Shown: positions 1 to 12,573, counted from the stretch's first letter. The stretch is 64,000 nt of DNA from Silanimonas sp021297925 (GCA_027532825.1 JAPZTL010000005.1:62001-126000); one strand, 5' to 3'. Program-made: numbers and translations. Notes: generated by a model not told the origin, from the letters alone.

Positions 1-645
1 CGTGCCGGCCGGCGCGTGGGCGCGGATCGCGTCGTAGGCGCGGCGGTAGACGTCCTGCAGCAGCGCCGTCGGGATGTCCCAGCGCGGCTCGTTGACGACC
101 TGCAGGCCGCCAAGCGCGGGATGCCCGCCCCAGCGGGCCGCCATCCGGCCGAGCAGGTCCACGGTGGCGTCGAGGCAATCCGCCCGCGCCGGCCAGTCGC
201 AGATCCCCAGCAGCCCGCCGTTGTCGAAGCCGTTCTGGCAGCCGGGCGCCGCGTGCAGGTCGAGCAGCACCGACAGCCCCTCGGCCTGCGCCCAGTCCAG
301 CGCGCGGTCCACCCAGCGGTCGGCGCCTGCGACGAAGGGAAAGGCCGAGCCGCCATAGGCGGCATGCGGGGGGACCGGGGGTCCCAGCACCCAATGGCCA
401 ACGGGCAGTCGCACCGTGTTGAGGCCGCGTGCGGACAGCCATGCGAAATCATCGCGGGTGATGAAGGTTGCGCGGTGCGCTTCGAGGCGCCCGGCGGCCG
501 CTTCGCCCAGTTCAACCGACCACGTGGTTTCGTCGGTGGCCGCGAGGCCCTCGAACAGCGCCGGCGTCATCCATTTCTCGAGGACCAGCCAACCCCCGAG
601 GTTCACTCCGCGGATGCGGGGGGGCAGCGACATGCGGCGCTCCAT
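1..645 (-). CDS. GH5 exo-1,3-beta-glucanase-like glycoside hydrolase (3' end outside window)
   Basis: Reading leftwards from an ATG at 645, the frame is open to the window edge and gives about 215 residues. The N-terminus carries the motif RGVNLGGWLVLEKW, typical of GH5 enzymes of the exo-beta-1,3-glucanase (yeast EXG1-like) type. It is followed by NTVRLPVGHW and by QVVNEPRWD near residue 190, whose Glu is the expected acid/base. The nucleophile Glu lies beyond the window. No signal peptide is seen; an alternative ATG at 633 would shorten the start by four residues. The family hydrolyses beta-glucans; specificity here is inferred. It is divergent from the DUF1810 gene and is the only beta-glucan enzyme beside an alpha-glucan locus. 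Confidence 0.85.
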   Translation of the reverse strand, partial: MERRMSLPPRIRGVNLGGWLVLEKWMTPALFEGLAATDETTWSVELGEAAAGRLEAHRATFITRDDFAWLSARGLNTVRLPVGHWVLGPPVPPHAAYGGSAFPFVAGADRWVDRALDWAQAEGLSVLLDLHAAPGCQNGFDNGGLLGICDWPARADCLDATVDLLGRMAARWGGHPALGGLQVVNEPRWDIPTALLQDVYRRAYDAIRAHAPAGT

Positions 646-750
646 CGGTACGGCGGTGGCCCGGTGGTCGCCGGACGCGTCGTCGCGACCTTAGCGCCCT
701 TGCCGGTGCCGGACCAGAGGGCGGATGGTACGCGGGACCGTTCCGGTCGC

Positions 751-1203
751 ATGGAGGCGCTCGTGGCCGAGGCTCTCTTCGCGTTGCACCGTTTCGTCGA
801 GGCGCAGGACCCCGTCTGGGACGACGTCCTCGACGAACTCCGCGCTGGTCGGAAGACCGGCCATTGGATGTGGTTCGTCTTTCCGCAGCTGCGCGGGCTC
901 GGCACGAGCGCGATGGCCGAACGCTTCGGCCTCTCGGGCCTCGACGAGGCCGAAGCCTACCTTGCGCATCCGTTGCTGGGGCCGCGCCTGCGCGAGGCCG
1001 TCGCCTTGGTGGCGGCCCACCGGGACGAGCCGCCAGAGACGATCTTCGGCGCGGTCGATGCGATGAAGCTGCGTTCCTGCCTGACCCTGTTTGCGGCTGC
1101 GGCCCCGGGCGAACCCGCGTTCATGGCGCTGCTGCGGCAGGTCTTCGGCGGATGCCCGGACGCGTTGACGCTGGAGCGGTTGATCGCGCCGAATGAGGGC
1201 TGA
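751..1203 (+). CDS. DUF1810 family protein
   Basis: A 150-residue soluble protein. The N-terminal part (LHRFVEAQDPVWDDVLDEL, then TGHWMWFVFPQLRGLG) and the later MKLRSCLTLF segment are the signature blocks of the DUF1810 family, whose members are about 140-150 residues, so this copy is full length. The biochemical role of the family is unknown. The ATG at 751 is chosen because the conserved block starts directly after it; the open frame upstream is only an extension through the divergent intergenic region. It converges on malQ with a 39-base gap and has no clear link to the glucan genes. Confidence 0.8.
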   Translation: MEALVAEALFALHRFVEAQDPVWDDVLDELRAGRKTGHWMWFVFPQLRGLGTSAMAERFGLSGLDEAEAYLAHPLLGPRLREAVALVAAHRDEPPETIFGAVDAMKLRSCLTLFAAAAPGEPAFMALLRQVFGGCPDALTLERLIAPNEG

Positions 1204-1242
1204 GGCCGGTGCGTCCCGTCGTCGGTGCGTGGGGGCGTGACC

Positions 1243-2763
1243 TCAGTCCACCCCGCTCAAGCCCCACGGCCCGCGCCCGCTGGTGGCGGTGATCAGGCCG
1301 AGCACGCGCTTCGCCTCGTCGTGGACCATCGGCCAGGTGAAGCGCCACGTCCAGTTGTGGTCGCCCATCGTGCCGGGGATGTTCATGCGGTGCGACGCGT
1401 CGAGCCCGAGCACGTCCTGCAGGGGGAACACCGCGAAATTCGCGACCGAGTTGGCGCAGGCGCGGATCATCGCCCAGTGGATGTCGTGGTCGTTGGCCGG
1501 CAAGTAGCTGCCGGCGAACTGGCGCTCGCGCGGCGTCGCGCTGTTCCACCAGCCGCGCACGGTGTCGTTGTCGTGCGTGCCGGTGTAGGCCACGCGCGCC
1601 CGCTCGGCGTTGTGCGGCAGGAAGGGATCGGTGGCGTCGCCGCCGAAGGCGAACTGCAGGATGGTCATGCCGGGGAAGCCGCAGCCGTCGCGAAGCTCGA
1701 TGACGTCCGGCGTGATGAGACCAAGATCTTCAGCAACGATCGGCAGCGGGCCGAGCGCGCGCTCGATCGCGTCGAACAGCGCCTTGCCCGGGCCGGGCAC
1801 CCACTGGCCTTCCTCGGCCGTCGGGCAGCTCGCGGGGATCTCGTAGTAGCCGGCGAAGCCGCGGAAGTGGTCGATGCGGAACACGTCGGCGAGTCCCAGC
1901 GCGCGGCGCACGCGGTCGCTCCACCACGCGAAGTCTTCCTTCGCCATGCGGTCCCAGCGGTACAACGGGTTGCCCCAGCGCTGGCCGGTGGGGGCCATCG
2001 CGTCGGGCGGGCAGCCGGCCACGGCCGTGGGTTGGCCGTCCGAGTCGAGCTGGTACAGGTCGGGGCGTGCCCAGCAGTCGGCGCTGTGGTGCGCGATGTA
2101 GATCGGGAGATCGCCCATGATGGCGATGCCGCGCTCGTTGGCATGGCGCTTCAGCGCCGCGGCCTGCGTGTCGAAGCACCACTGCACGAAGGTCCAGTAG
2201 CCGATCTCGGCGGCGTGCTCGATACGCGCGGCGGCCAGTGCCTTCGGGTCGCGATCGCGCAGCGCCGGCGCCCAGGTCCACCACGGCATGCCGCCATGCG
2301 CGATTTCCAGCGCCATGAACAGCGCGTAGTCGTCGAGCCAGTAGGCCTCCTGCTGCGCCCACGCGGCCTTGGCCGCGCGTTCGGCGGGCGCGTTCTTCGC
2401 GAGGTAGCCGGCATAGGCCTCGCGCAGCCGTGCGTTGCGCCACGACACGACCTTGCCGAAGTCGACCTTGTGCGCGTCGAAGTCGCCGTCGGGCAGCGTG
2501 GGCGCCTTCAACCAACCGTTCGCGACCAGGCCTTCGAGCGCGACCATCAGCGGGCTGCCGGCAAAGGCCGACACGCTCTGGTACGGCGAGTTGCCGGGGC
2601 CGATCGGGTTCACGGGCAGCCACTGCCAGACGGTCTGGCCGGCGTCCTTCAGCCAGTCGACGAAGCGGAACGCGTCCGGGCCGAAGTCGCCGATACCGTG
2701 CGGGCCGGGCAGGGAGGTGACGTGGAGGAGCACGCCGGCGGCGCGCTGGTCGAGGCTGAACAT
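1243..2763 (-). CDS. malQ: 4-alpha-glucanotransferase (amylomaltase, GH77)
   Basis: A 506-residue cytoplasmic disproportionating enzyme that transfers alpha-1,4-glucan segments between maltodextrins and releases glucose. Family marks: GVLLHVTSLPGPHGIGDFG at the N-terminus, PYQSVSAFAGSPLM, the nucleophile region DVFRIDHFRGF, the acid/base in VAEDLGLI and the third acid in GTHDNDTVRGWW. The length is normal for bacterial GH77. The start ATG shares one base with the glgX stop (TGATG), so it is translationally coupled and forms the last gene of the leftward glgP-glgB-glgX-malQ operon. It probably recycles short linear dextrins left by GlgX and GlgP. Confidence 0.96.
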   Translation of the reverse strand: MFSLDQRAAGVLLHVTSLPGPHGIGDFGPDAFRFVDWLKDAGQTVWQWLPVNPIGPGNSPYQSVSAFAGSPLMVALEGLVANGWLKAPTLPDGDFDAHKVDFGKVVSWRNARLREAYAGYLAKNAPAERAAKAAWAQQEAYWLDDYALFMALEIAHGGMPWWTWAPALRDRDPKALAAARIEHAAEIGYWTFVQWCFDTQAAALKRHANERGIAIMGDLPIYIAHHSADCWARPDLYQLDSDGQPTAVAGCPPDAMAPTGQRWGNPLYRWDRMAKEDFAWWSDRVRRALGLADVFRIDHFRGFAGYYEIPASCPTAEEGQWVPGPGKALFDAIERALGPLPIVAEDLGLITPDVIELRDGCGFPGMTILQFAFGGDATDPFLPHNAERARVAYTGTHDNDTVRGWWNSATPRERQFAGSYLPANDHDIHWAMIRACANSVANFAVFPLQDVLGLDASHRMNIPGTMGDHNWTWRFTWPMVHDEAKRVLGLITATSGRGPWGLSGVD

Positions 2764-4916
2764 CAGGTCGGCTCCTTGGACGACGGCAAGCGGCGCAGCA
2801 CCATCAGGCTGCGCGCAGGCACCAGCACGGTGCCTTCGAACGTGGAAGGCGGGAACGTGCCGGAGGTTTCGAGCCGCAGTTCCCACGGGCCGTCCGGCAG
2901 GACGATGGGGAGGTCGCGCGGCTCCGGGTTGAAGACGAGGGCGCCCCGGGGCGTCGCGGCGCCGGCGGCGCGCAGCTGGCAGGCGAAGGCACGCACCGCG
3001 GTGTCGTGCCAGTCGTCGACCGCGAGGTCGGCACCGTCGGGGCGCAGCCAGCGGATCGCCGGTTCGTACTCGCCGGGGTCGGCGGCGAACCACGCCGGCC
3101 AGCGGAGGTAGGGCTCGCTGGCGCGCAGGGCGACGAGCCGGGCGATCAGCGCCCGGTCGTCGTCGGCGCCCCCGAGCGCGGACCAGTCGACCCAGCCGGT
3201 CGGGTTGTCCTGGCAGTACGCGTTGTTGTTGCCCTGCTGGCCGTTCGCGACTTCGTCGCCGGCGAGCAGCATCGGCGTGCCCTGCGCGAGCAGGGTGGTC
3301 GCGAGCATGGCGCGGCGCAGGCGGCGGCGCGCCTCGGCCACCGCTGGATCGGCCGAAGGCCCCTCGACGCCGAGGTTCGCGCAGACCTCGTGGGCGTGCC
3401 CGTCGCGGTTGTGCTCGCCGTTCCCATGGTTGTGGCGCGCGACGTAGGCGACCACGTCGGCCAGCGTGCGGCCGTCGTGCGCGGACACGTAGTTGACGCT
3501 CGCCTGCGGGCGGCGCTGGCCGTGCTGGAACAGGTCGCTGGACGCGGTGAAGCGCTTGGCGAAGTCGCTGCGTGGCACCAAGGGGCGTGGATGGCCGTCG
3601 CTCGTCGCGTCCGGGCCCAGCCAGTAGCCGCGCACCGCGTCGCGGAAGCGGTCGTTCCATTCGGCGAAGCGGCCGGGGAAGCGGCCGAGCTGGTAGCCCT
3701 CGTGGCCGGCGTCCCAGGGCTCGGCGACCAGGTGCGCCTGGGCCAGCGTCGGGTCCTGGCGCAGCGCCACGAAGAAGGGTGCCGACGGATCGAAGCCATG
3801 GCGCGTGCGGCCCAGGGCGGCGGCGAGGTCGAAGCGGAAGCCGTCGACGCCCATCGTGCCGACCCAGTAGCGCAGCACGTCGAGCGCGAATTGCGTGGTG
3901 CGCGGGTGGATCAGGCGCAGCGTGTTGCCGCACCCGGTGGCGTTCTCGTAGCGGCTGCGGTCGTCGCCGACGAGCCGGTACCAGCTGGCGTTGTCGAGGC
4001 CTCGGAACGACAGCGTCGGGCCGTGTTTGTCGCCTTCCGCGGTGTGGTTCAGCACGACGTCGAGCAGGACGTCGAAGCCCTCGCGCTGCAGCGTGGCGAC
4101 CATGCGCCGGAACTCGCCGATCGAGTCCCCGGGCTGGTGGCACAACCGGCGCGCCGGGCAGAAGAACGCGATCGTGTTGTAGCCCCAGTAGTTGCGCAGG
4201 CCGCGTTCGACCAGCGGCGCCTCGTCGAGCCACTCCATGACGGGCATCAACGACAGCGTGGTGACGCCCAGCGACTTCAGGTGCGCGATCGAGGCCGGAT
4301 GGGCAAGGCCTTCGAAGGTGCCGCGCAACGCGTCGGGGACGCCCGGCAGGCGCATCGTGAAGCCGCGGACGTTGAGCTCGTAGAGCACGCTGTCGCGCAG
4401 CGGCCGGCGCGGGCTCGAGGCAGGGCGCGGCGCGAGGTCGTCGGCGAGGGGCGCGGGCGCGTCGACGACGCGCGCCTTCAGCGCGAACGGCGCGTTGTCG
4501 CGCGGGTCGGGCCGACGGCCCTGCGGGTGGCTGGCCGCCCAGCCTTGGTGCTCGGACCGCCACTGGAACTCGCCGACCAGCGCGCGCGCGTACGGATCGA
4601 GCAGCAGCTTGGCCGGGTTGAAGCGGTAGCCGGCGTCCGGCTGATAGCGCCCGTGAGCGCGGAAGCCGTAGACGAGCCTCGGGCCAACCCCCTCGAGACG
4701 GCCGTGGAAGACGCCGTCCTCGCCCGGGTGCAGGGGCAGGCGTTCGACCTCGCGCGTGCCGGTGTCGTCGAACAGGCACAGGTCGATGCGCGTCGCCCGC
4801 TGCGAGGCCACGGCGACGTCGATGCCGCCGTCGCGGACGTTCGCGCCCAGCGGCGCGTGGGGGCCGGGCGACAGCGTGCGCGTCGCGGCCAAAGCCGGGG
4901 CGGCGTCCGCGCTCAT
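2763..4916 (-). CDS. glgX: Glycogen debranching enzyme GlgX (GH13_11)
   Basis: A 717-residue isoamylase-type debranching enzyme that removes short alpha-1,6-linked stubs from glycogen limit dextrin. An N-terminal CBM48-like module (PGPHAPLGANVRDGGIDVAV) precedes the barrel. Catalytic blocks are VDGFRFDLAAALGR (nucleophile Asp), LVAEPWDAG (acid/base Glu) and VSAHDGRTLADVV (third Asp). The family feature GYNTIAFF is present. The ATG at 4916 overlaps the glgB stop in ATGA. The longer open frame upstream is glgB read out of frame. Length is close to the roughly 650-700 residues usual for GlgX. Confidence 0.96.
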   Translation of the reverse strand: MSADAAPALAATRTLSPGPHAPLGANVRDGGIDVAVASQRATRIDLCLFDDTGTREVERLPLHPGEDGVFHGRLEGVGPRLVYGFRAHGRYQPDAGYRFNPAKLLLDPYARALVGEFQWRSEHQGWAASHPQGRRPDPRDNAPFALKARVVDAPAPLADDLAPRPASSPRRPLRDSVLYELNVRGFTMRLPGVPDALRGTFEGLAHPASIAHLKSLGVTTLSLMPVMEWLDEAPLVERGLRNYWGYNTIAFFCPARRLCHQPGDSIGEFRRMVATLQREGFDVLLDVVLNHTAEGDKHGPTLSFRGLDNASWYRLVGDDRSRYENATGCGNTLRLIHPRTTQFALDVLRYWVGTMGVDGFRFDLAAALGRTRHGFDPSAPFFVALRQDPTLAQAHLVAEPWDAGHEGYQLGRFPGRFAEWNDRFRDAVRGYWLGPDATSDGHPRPLVPRSDFAKRFTASSDLFQHGQRRPQASVNYVSAHDGRTLADVVAYVARHNHGNGEHNRDGHAHEVCANLGVEGPSADPAVAEARRRLRRAMLATTLLAQGTPMLLAGDEVANGQQGNNNAYCQDNPTGWVDWSALGGADDDRALIARLVALRASEPYLRWPAWFAADPGEYEPAIRWLRPDGADLAVDDWHDTAVRAFACQLRAAGAATPRGALVFNPEPRDLPIVLPDGPWELRLETSGTFPPSTFEGTVLVPARSLMVLRRLPSSKEPT

Positions 4917-7136
4917 GCGGGGCGCAGCACCACGGTGGCGAGCGGCGGCAGGGTCAGCACGAGGCGGCCGTCGGACGCGTCGAGCGTGCCGGCGTTCCCG
5001 ACGCCGCTGCCGCCATAGGCCGCAGCGTCGGTGTTGAGCGCTTCGCGCCAGCGGGTCGCCGCGCCGGCCGGCAGCGGCAAGCGGTAGCCTTGGCGCGGCA
5101 CCGGCGTGAAGTTGCAGGCGACGAGCGCGACATCCCCTGCGCCGTCGTGACGGGCCCAGGCGTACGCGCTCTGCTCGCGGTCGTCGCCGACCAGCCATTC
5201 GAAGCCGGTCGCCTCGCCATCCAGCGCATGCAGGGCCGGGGTGTCGCGATACAGCGCGTTGAGGTCGCGCACGAGCTCGCGGACACCGGCGTGGGCGTCA
5301 TACTGAAGAAGGTGCCAAGGCAATGCCTCGGCATCGCGCCATTCCCCGGGCTGCGCGAACTCTTGGCCCATGAACAGCAGCTTCTTGCCCGGGTGCCCCC
5401 ACATGAAGCCGTAGTAGGCGCGCAGGTTGGCGAAGCGCTGCCATTCGTCGCCGGGGCAGCGGCCGAGGATCGAGCCCTTGCCGTGCACCACTTCATCGTG
5501 GGACAGCGGCAGCATGAAGTTCTCGCTGAAGGCGTATACGAGGCCGAAGCTCATCCGGTCGTGGTGCCAGCGCCGATGCACGGGCTCTTCCTGCAGATAG
5601 CGCAGGGAGTCGTTCATCCACCCCATGTTCCATTTGAAATGGAAGCCGAGCCCCCCGGCGTGCACCGGCGCCGAGACGCCGGGGAAGCTCGTGGACTCTT
5701 CGGCCAGCGTGATGGCGCCGGGGCACTCGCGGCCGATCGTGGTGTTGAGGTGCTTCAGCAGCGCGATGGCCTCGAGGTTCTCGCGGCCGCCGTGCGCGTT
5801 GGGGATCCACTCGCCGGCGTTGCGGGAATAGTCGCGGTAGAGCATCGAGGCCACCGCATCGACGCGCAGGCCGTCCACGCCCCAGTGCTCGAGCCAATGC
5901 AACGCGCTGCCGGTGAGGAAGCTCACCACCTCGTTGCGGCCGAAGTTCGGGATCAGCGTGCCCCAGTCGCGGTGCTCGCCTTCGCGCGGGTCGGCGTATT
6001 CGTAGAGCGCGGTGCCGTCGAAGCGGCCGAGGCCGTGGGCGTCGCGCGGGAAATGCGCCGGCACCCAATCCAGGATCACGCCGAGGCCAGCCGCGTGGCA
6101 GGCGGCGACGAAGCGGCCGAAGCCTTCCGGTTCGCCGAAGCGCGCGGTGGGCGCGAACTGCCCCAGCGTCTGGTAGCCCCAGCTGCCGTCGAAGGGATGC
6201 TCGGTGATCGGCAGCAGTTCGACGTGGGTGAATCCGAGCGCCGCCGCGTAGCCCGGCAGTACCGCAGCCAGTGCGTCCCAATGCGGGAAGCCGGTGCGCG
6301 CGGTGTGTTCGGCGCAGATCGGACGTGCGGCAGTCGCGCTGGCGAGATCGGGGTGCCCCCAGGAGCCGAGGTGCACTTCGTAGGTGCTGATGGGCACACC
6401 ACGATGATTGCGTGCAGCGCGCTCGGCCGGCAGCGGCGTGTCGCTGCGCGGCGTCGCGACGCGGCTGGCATTGCCCGGCCGCAGTTCGCTCGCGAAGGCG
6501 TAGGGATCGGCCTTGGCCGGCAGCAGGCTGCCGTTGGCGTCGATGAGCTCGAACTTGTAGTGGTCGCCCGGCGCGGCGTGCGGCACGAACAGTTCCCAGA
6601 CGCCGGCGGTGTGGCGCAGGCGCATCGGGTGGCGGCGCCCGTCCCAGCCGTTGAAGTCGCCGACCACGGAGACACGCCGTGCGTTCGGCGCCCAGACCGC
6701 GAAGCGGACGCCGGCCACGCCGTCGATCATGGCAGTGTGCGCGCCGAGGAAGCGCTGTGGCCGGGTGTGGTGGCCTTCGTGGAAGGCGCGGAGTTCGTCC
6801 TCGGTGATCTGCGGGCCGAACGCATAGGCGTCGGCATAGACACCTTCGTGGCCGGATGCCCAGCGGACGCGCAGGCGGTACTCGAAGCGGAGCTTGCGGC
6901 GCGGGACCTTGCCCTCGAACAGCGGCGTGACCAGGCTCTCGCCGGCCGACAGGTCGAGGCGGCGCGGTTCCAGGGTCGTGACGGCCTTGCCCGTCGCAGC
7001 ATCAAGCACGTCGACGGAGTCGGCGCCGGGCAGCAGGGCGCGTACCCACAGCGTTCCGGCCGCGTCGGCGTGGAGGCCGAGCACGGCGAAGGGATCGGCG
7101 TGTCGCGCCGCGAGCAGGGCCGCGACGGCACCCGGG

Positions 7137-7144
<8 letters not shown>
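4913..7144 (-). CDS. glgB: 1,4-alpha-glucan branching enzyme (GH13_9)
   Basis: A 743-residue enzyme that makes the alpha-1,6 branches of glycogen. Two N-terminal beta-sandwich modules are followed by the barrel, marked by STYEVHLGSWGHPD and LLPITEHPFDGSWGYQ. Catalytic blocks are VDGLRVDAVASMLYRDYSR (Asp), ITLAEESTSFPGV (Glu) and MLPLSHDEVVHGKGS (Asp). The ATG at 7144 (MLDPGAVAALLAARHADPFA) fits the usual GlgB start and overlaps the glgP stop by 8 bases; the upstream extension of the frame lies inside glgP. No glgC or glgA is in this operon, so the pairing is with degradation genes (phosphorylase, debranching enzyme, amylomaltase). Confidence 0.96.
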
Positions 7145-9632
<2,488 letters not shown>

Positions 9633-9672
9633 CCGAAGGAGCTTAAGACCCGCGTCCGTGCCGGGGCGGGGG

Positions 9673-9686
9673 TGAAAACGTATTCA
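9673..9686. promoter_or_regulatory. Candidate LacI-type operator upstream of glgP
   Basis: TGAAAACGTATTCA is a near-palindrome centred on the CG at 9679-9680. It lies in the 80-base gap between the pullulanase stop and glgP, within the leader of the glg operon. It matches three other sites in the window (12499, 19664, 24715) at most positions. Function is inferred from shared sequence and gene context. Confidence 0.6.
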
Positions 9687-9712
9687 TGGGTCGTCATGGC
9701 GCGTACGGTCGG

Positions 9713-12439
9713 TCAACGCACGAACACCGCGACGCTGCGGCCGTGCACGGACAGTCGCCCGGACGCATCGATGGTGGCGTCGGCGAGTTCGTCGAGGGTC
9801 GGGTGCGTACGCCAGCCACCACCGAGCGATCCGATCACCGCGTGGCGGGCCCGTGGGTCGGCGTTGATCGCGTAAAGCAGCTCCCGGCCGTGGGCGGGAT
9901 GCGCGGCCGGCAGCGCGCGGCCGTCGAGGTGCGCCACCACGAGTCCCGGCTCGCCGTCGACCGGAATGAACCGCAGTGCCGCTTGCACGGCATCGCTCGT
10001 GGCGAGGCGCAGCAGCGGTTCGTCGCGGCGCAGGCGCAGCAGGGCCCGCGTCCACGCGTTGACGTAGGCCGCGTCCTCGGCGCGCGGCCGGAGATCCCTG
10101 GCGCGGGCGAGCACGGGGCGCATCTGCGGCCAGCTGTCCTCGTTGTCCCACGCGGGCGGCAGGCCGATGCCGAAGGCGTTGCGTTCGCCGGTCCAGTCCA
10201 CCGCGTTGAAGGCGTCACCGCTGTTGTAGCTGTTGCGGTCGAGCGACTTGCTGCGCATCAGCTCCTGCCCGGCGTGCAGGTAGGCCACGCCCTGCGCCAG
10301 AAGCACCAGCGCATTGCCAAGCACCTGCACGCGCGCCCGTTCGTGGCGCGGGGTGTCGAGCGGCAGGCGCAGCGCATTGCTGTCGAACAGCGTGAGGTTG
10401 TCGTGGTTCTCGGTGTAGTTCACGACCTCGCCCGGCTGGCTGGCGTAGCCGGCGGGTCCGTCGCCGTAGCGGATGTCGCGCAGTGGCTTGACCACACCGT
10501 CGGCATCGAAGGTTTGGACCTCGGTGAGCGTGCCAGCGAGGCCGACGCGGATCAGCGCCTCGGCGCGGCGCAGTTCCGCTTCGGTCTCGGCCTTCGGGCG
10601 CGCGGCATTGGCCGCGTTGGGCGCATGGTGCAGGCCGGAGAGCCAGCCTTGGGCGTGCAGGGCCTCGCCGCGATCGCCGGCCCGGCCGCCACGTGCGGCA
10701 TCGCGCATGCGGTCGCTGAAGGTGGCGATGCCCGTCCCGTTCAAGACGCCCTGCGCGGCCTGCGGGAAGCGCGCGCCGTTCGCCACTTCGCCGAAGTTCC
10801 AGCCTTCGCCCAAGAGGTGGATGCGGCGCCCTGTCGCGGCGTCGACGGCGCGCTGCAGGTCGAGCATCGCCGCCTTGGGCTGGTGGCCCATCAGGTCGAA
10901 GCGGAAGGAATCGATGCGGTAGTCGCGCGCCCAGATCACCGCCGAGTCGATCATCAGCTTGGCCATCATCGTGGCCTCGGTGGCGGTGTTGGCACAGCAG
11001 GTCGAGGTCTCGACCGTGCCTTGCGCGTTCAGCCGGTGGTAGTAGCCGGGAACGACGCGGTCGAGCACCGACTGCCGGTCCTGCCCGCTGGCCATCGTGT
11101 GGTTGTAGACGACATCGAGGCCCACGCGAAGGCCCGCTTTGTGCAGCGCTTGAACCATCGCGCGGAACTCGCGGACACGGGCGGCCGCATCGTCGGGCGC
11201 CGTGCTGTAGCTGCCTTCCGGCGCGTTGAAGTGCCACGGGTCGTAGCCCCAGTTGTAGCAGTCGCGCTCGCGCACGGCGCCGATCGCCGCCTGCACGCCT
11301 TCGCCCGCCGGGCCTTCACCGGCCGGAAGCTCGGGCCGAGCGCAATCGCGCTCCGGCACGGTGGCGAGATCGTAGGTGGGCAGCAGGTGAACATCGGTGA
11401 GACCGGCGCCGGCCAGCGCGCGCAGATGCGTCATGCCCGCCGTGTCGTCGTGGGTGAAGGCGAGGTAGGTGCCACGGTGCGCCTCGGGCACCGTGGCGTC
11501 GTCGCGCGAGAAGTCGCGCACGTGCAGCTCGTAGACCACGAGGTCGGTGTTCCCCTGCACGGTGTCCGGCCTGCGGTCGTCGGCCCAGCCGTCGGGTTTC
11601 GTCGTGGGGTCGTCCAGATCCAGCACCACGGAGGCCTGCGAATCCGCGTTGAGGCCGAGCGCATACGGATCCGTGACGCGGTTGCGCACCAGGCCCACGC
11701 CCGGCACCAGCACATCGACGAGGAAGGCGTAGCGACGCCCGCGGAGGTCGGCGGGGACGGTGTGCGTCCACACGCCGCTGGCCGGATCGACGCCCATCAA
11801 CGACGCGTCGATCTCCGGCGCCCCGGCGACGGGTTTGGCCCCGCCCTCGCCGTACAGGCACAGCGAGACGTTCGTCGCCGTCGGCGCCCACAGGGCGAAA
11901 CGGGTCGCGCCGGCATCCACCGTAGCGCCGAGCGCCGCGTCCTTTGCTTCTGGTGCGAACACGGCGTCCAGCGCGCCCGCATTCTGCACGCCGGTGGCGT
12001 CGAGCACGCGGCCTTCGTCGTCGAGCGCCACCACGACCAGCGTGTCCCGCCACGCCTCCCGAGGGAGCGCGGCTCCCAGCTCGAACGTGGCCCCGGTCAC
12101 GTGGCTGAAGCGCGTTTCTCCCTGTTGGACCCGTGCGGGCGCGAGCGCATGGCGGATCGCGTCGCCTTCCGGGGCATGGCCGGGGCGCAGCCGGAGATGC
12201 GGGCTGGCCGCGCGAAGCAGCACGATCGACGAGGCATCCGCCGGCGCGCTCCAGCGCAGGCGACGGGCATCGAGCCAGGCGGCGCGCTGGTGCGCGGGCA
12301 GGGCGTCCGACCACGGATGGATCACCGTCGTGCCGGCGTGCACGGCGCACTCCGCGGGTCGCGTGTCGGGCAGCGGCAGGGCGCTGGCCGGCGAAGCGGC
12401 CAGCAGCAGGAGGGCGAAAGTGTTGGTGCGCAGCAGCAT
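9713..12439 (-). CDS. pulA: Exported pullulanase-type alpha-1,6-glucosidase (GH13)
   Basis: A 908-residue protein with an N-terminal signal peptide (MLLRTNTFALLLLAASPASA). An early domain (about residues 40-170) is followed by a CBM48-like module (ATRFALWAPTATNVSLCLYG) and a GH13 barrel. The pullulanase hallmark NWGYDPWHFN is present. Catalytic blocks are RIDSFRFDLMGHQP (Asp), HLLGEGWNFGE (Glu) and NYTENHDNLTLFD (Asp). It should debranch pullulan or amylopectin dextrins in the periplasm or at the surface. It is transcribed divergently from the GDE-like gene at 12574 with an operator between them, and upstream of glgP on the same strand. The domain order resembles the alpha-1,6-glucosidases of the PulA/limit-dextrinase group. 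Confidence 0.9.
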   Translation of the reverse strand: MLLRTNTFALLLLAASPASALPLPDTRPAECAVHAGTTVIHPWSDALPAHQRAAWLDARRLRWSAPADASSIVLLRAASPHLRLRPGHAPEGDAIRHALAPARVQQGETRFSHVTGATFELGAALPREAWRDTLVVVALDDEGRVLDATGVQNAGALDAVFAPEAKDAALGATVDAGATRFALWAPTATNVSLCLYGEGGAKPVAGAPEIDASLMGVDPASGVWTHTVPADLRGRRYAFLVDVLVPGVGLVRNRVTDPYALGLNADSQASVVLDLDDPTTKPDGWADDRRPDTVQGNTDLVVYELHVRDFSRDDATVPEAHRGTYLAFTHDDTAGMTHLRALAGAGLTDVHLLPTYDLATVPERDCARPELPAGEGPAGEGVQAAIGAVRERDCYNWGYDPWHFNAPEGSYSTAPDDAAARVREFRAMVQALHKAGLRVGLDVVYNHTMASGQDRQSVLDRVVPGYYHRLNAQGTVETSTCCANTATEATMMAKLMIDSAVIWARDYRIDSFRFDLMGHQPKAAMLDLQRAVDAATGRRIHLLGEGWNFGEVANGARFPQAAQGVLNGTGIATFSDRMRDAARGGRAGDRGEALHAQGWLSGLHHAPNAANAARPKAETEAELRRAEALIRVGLAGTLTEVQTFDADGVVKPLRDIRYGDGPAGYASQPGEVVNYTENHDNLTLFDSNALRLPLDTPRHERARVQVLGNALVLLAQGVAYLHAGQELMRSKSLDRNSYNSGDAFNAVDWTGERNAFGIGLPPAWDNEDSWPQMRPVLARARDLRPRAEDAAYVNAWTRALLRLRRDEPLLRLATSDAVQAALRFIPVDGEPGLVVAHLDGRALPAAHPAHGRELLYAINADPRARHAVIGSLGGGWRTHPTLDELADATIDASGRLSVHGRSVAVFVR

Positions 12440-12498
12440 TCGGGTCGATCCTGGAGCGGGACTGCATCGTAGGACGCGGCTGGCGCCTCGGCGTGCGT

Positions 12499-12512
12499 TG
12501 CATACGTATGCG
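12499..12512. promoter_or_regulatory. Candidate LacI-type operator between pullulanase and GDE-like genes
   Basis: TGCATACGTATGCG contains the perfect 12-base palindrome GCATACGTATGC (12500-12511). It is located in the 134-base gap between two divergent genes, where one bound repressor or activator could control both. It is the most symmetrical of the four copies in the window. Confidence 0.65.
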
Positions 12513-12573
12513 CTGGCGCGGATGGCGCGGCGCAGCGGCTACGCTGCGCCGGCCCTCATTCCGAATCCCGAGC

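Noticed and set aside
16..750. Upstream extension of the DUF1810 frame to position 16
   Set aside because: It runs antisense through the GH5 gene; the DUF1810 family starts at about 751.
1225..3111. Long open frame of 628 codons on the plus strand opposite malQ/glgX
   Set aside because: It is an antisense shadow of high-GC coding sequence; it has no family motif and spans two well supported genes.
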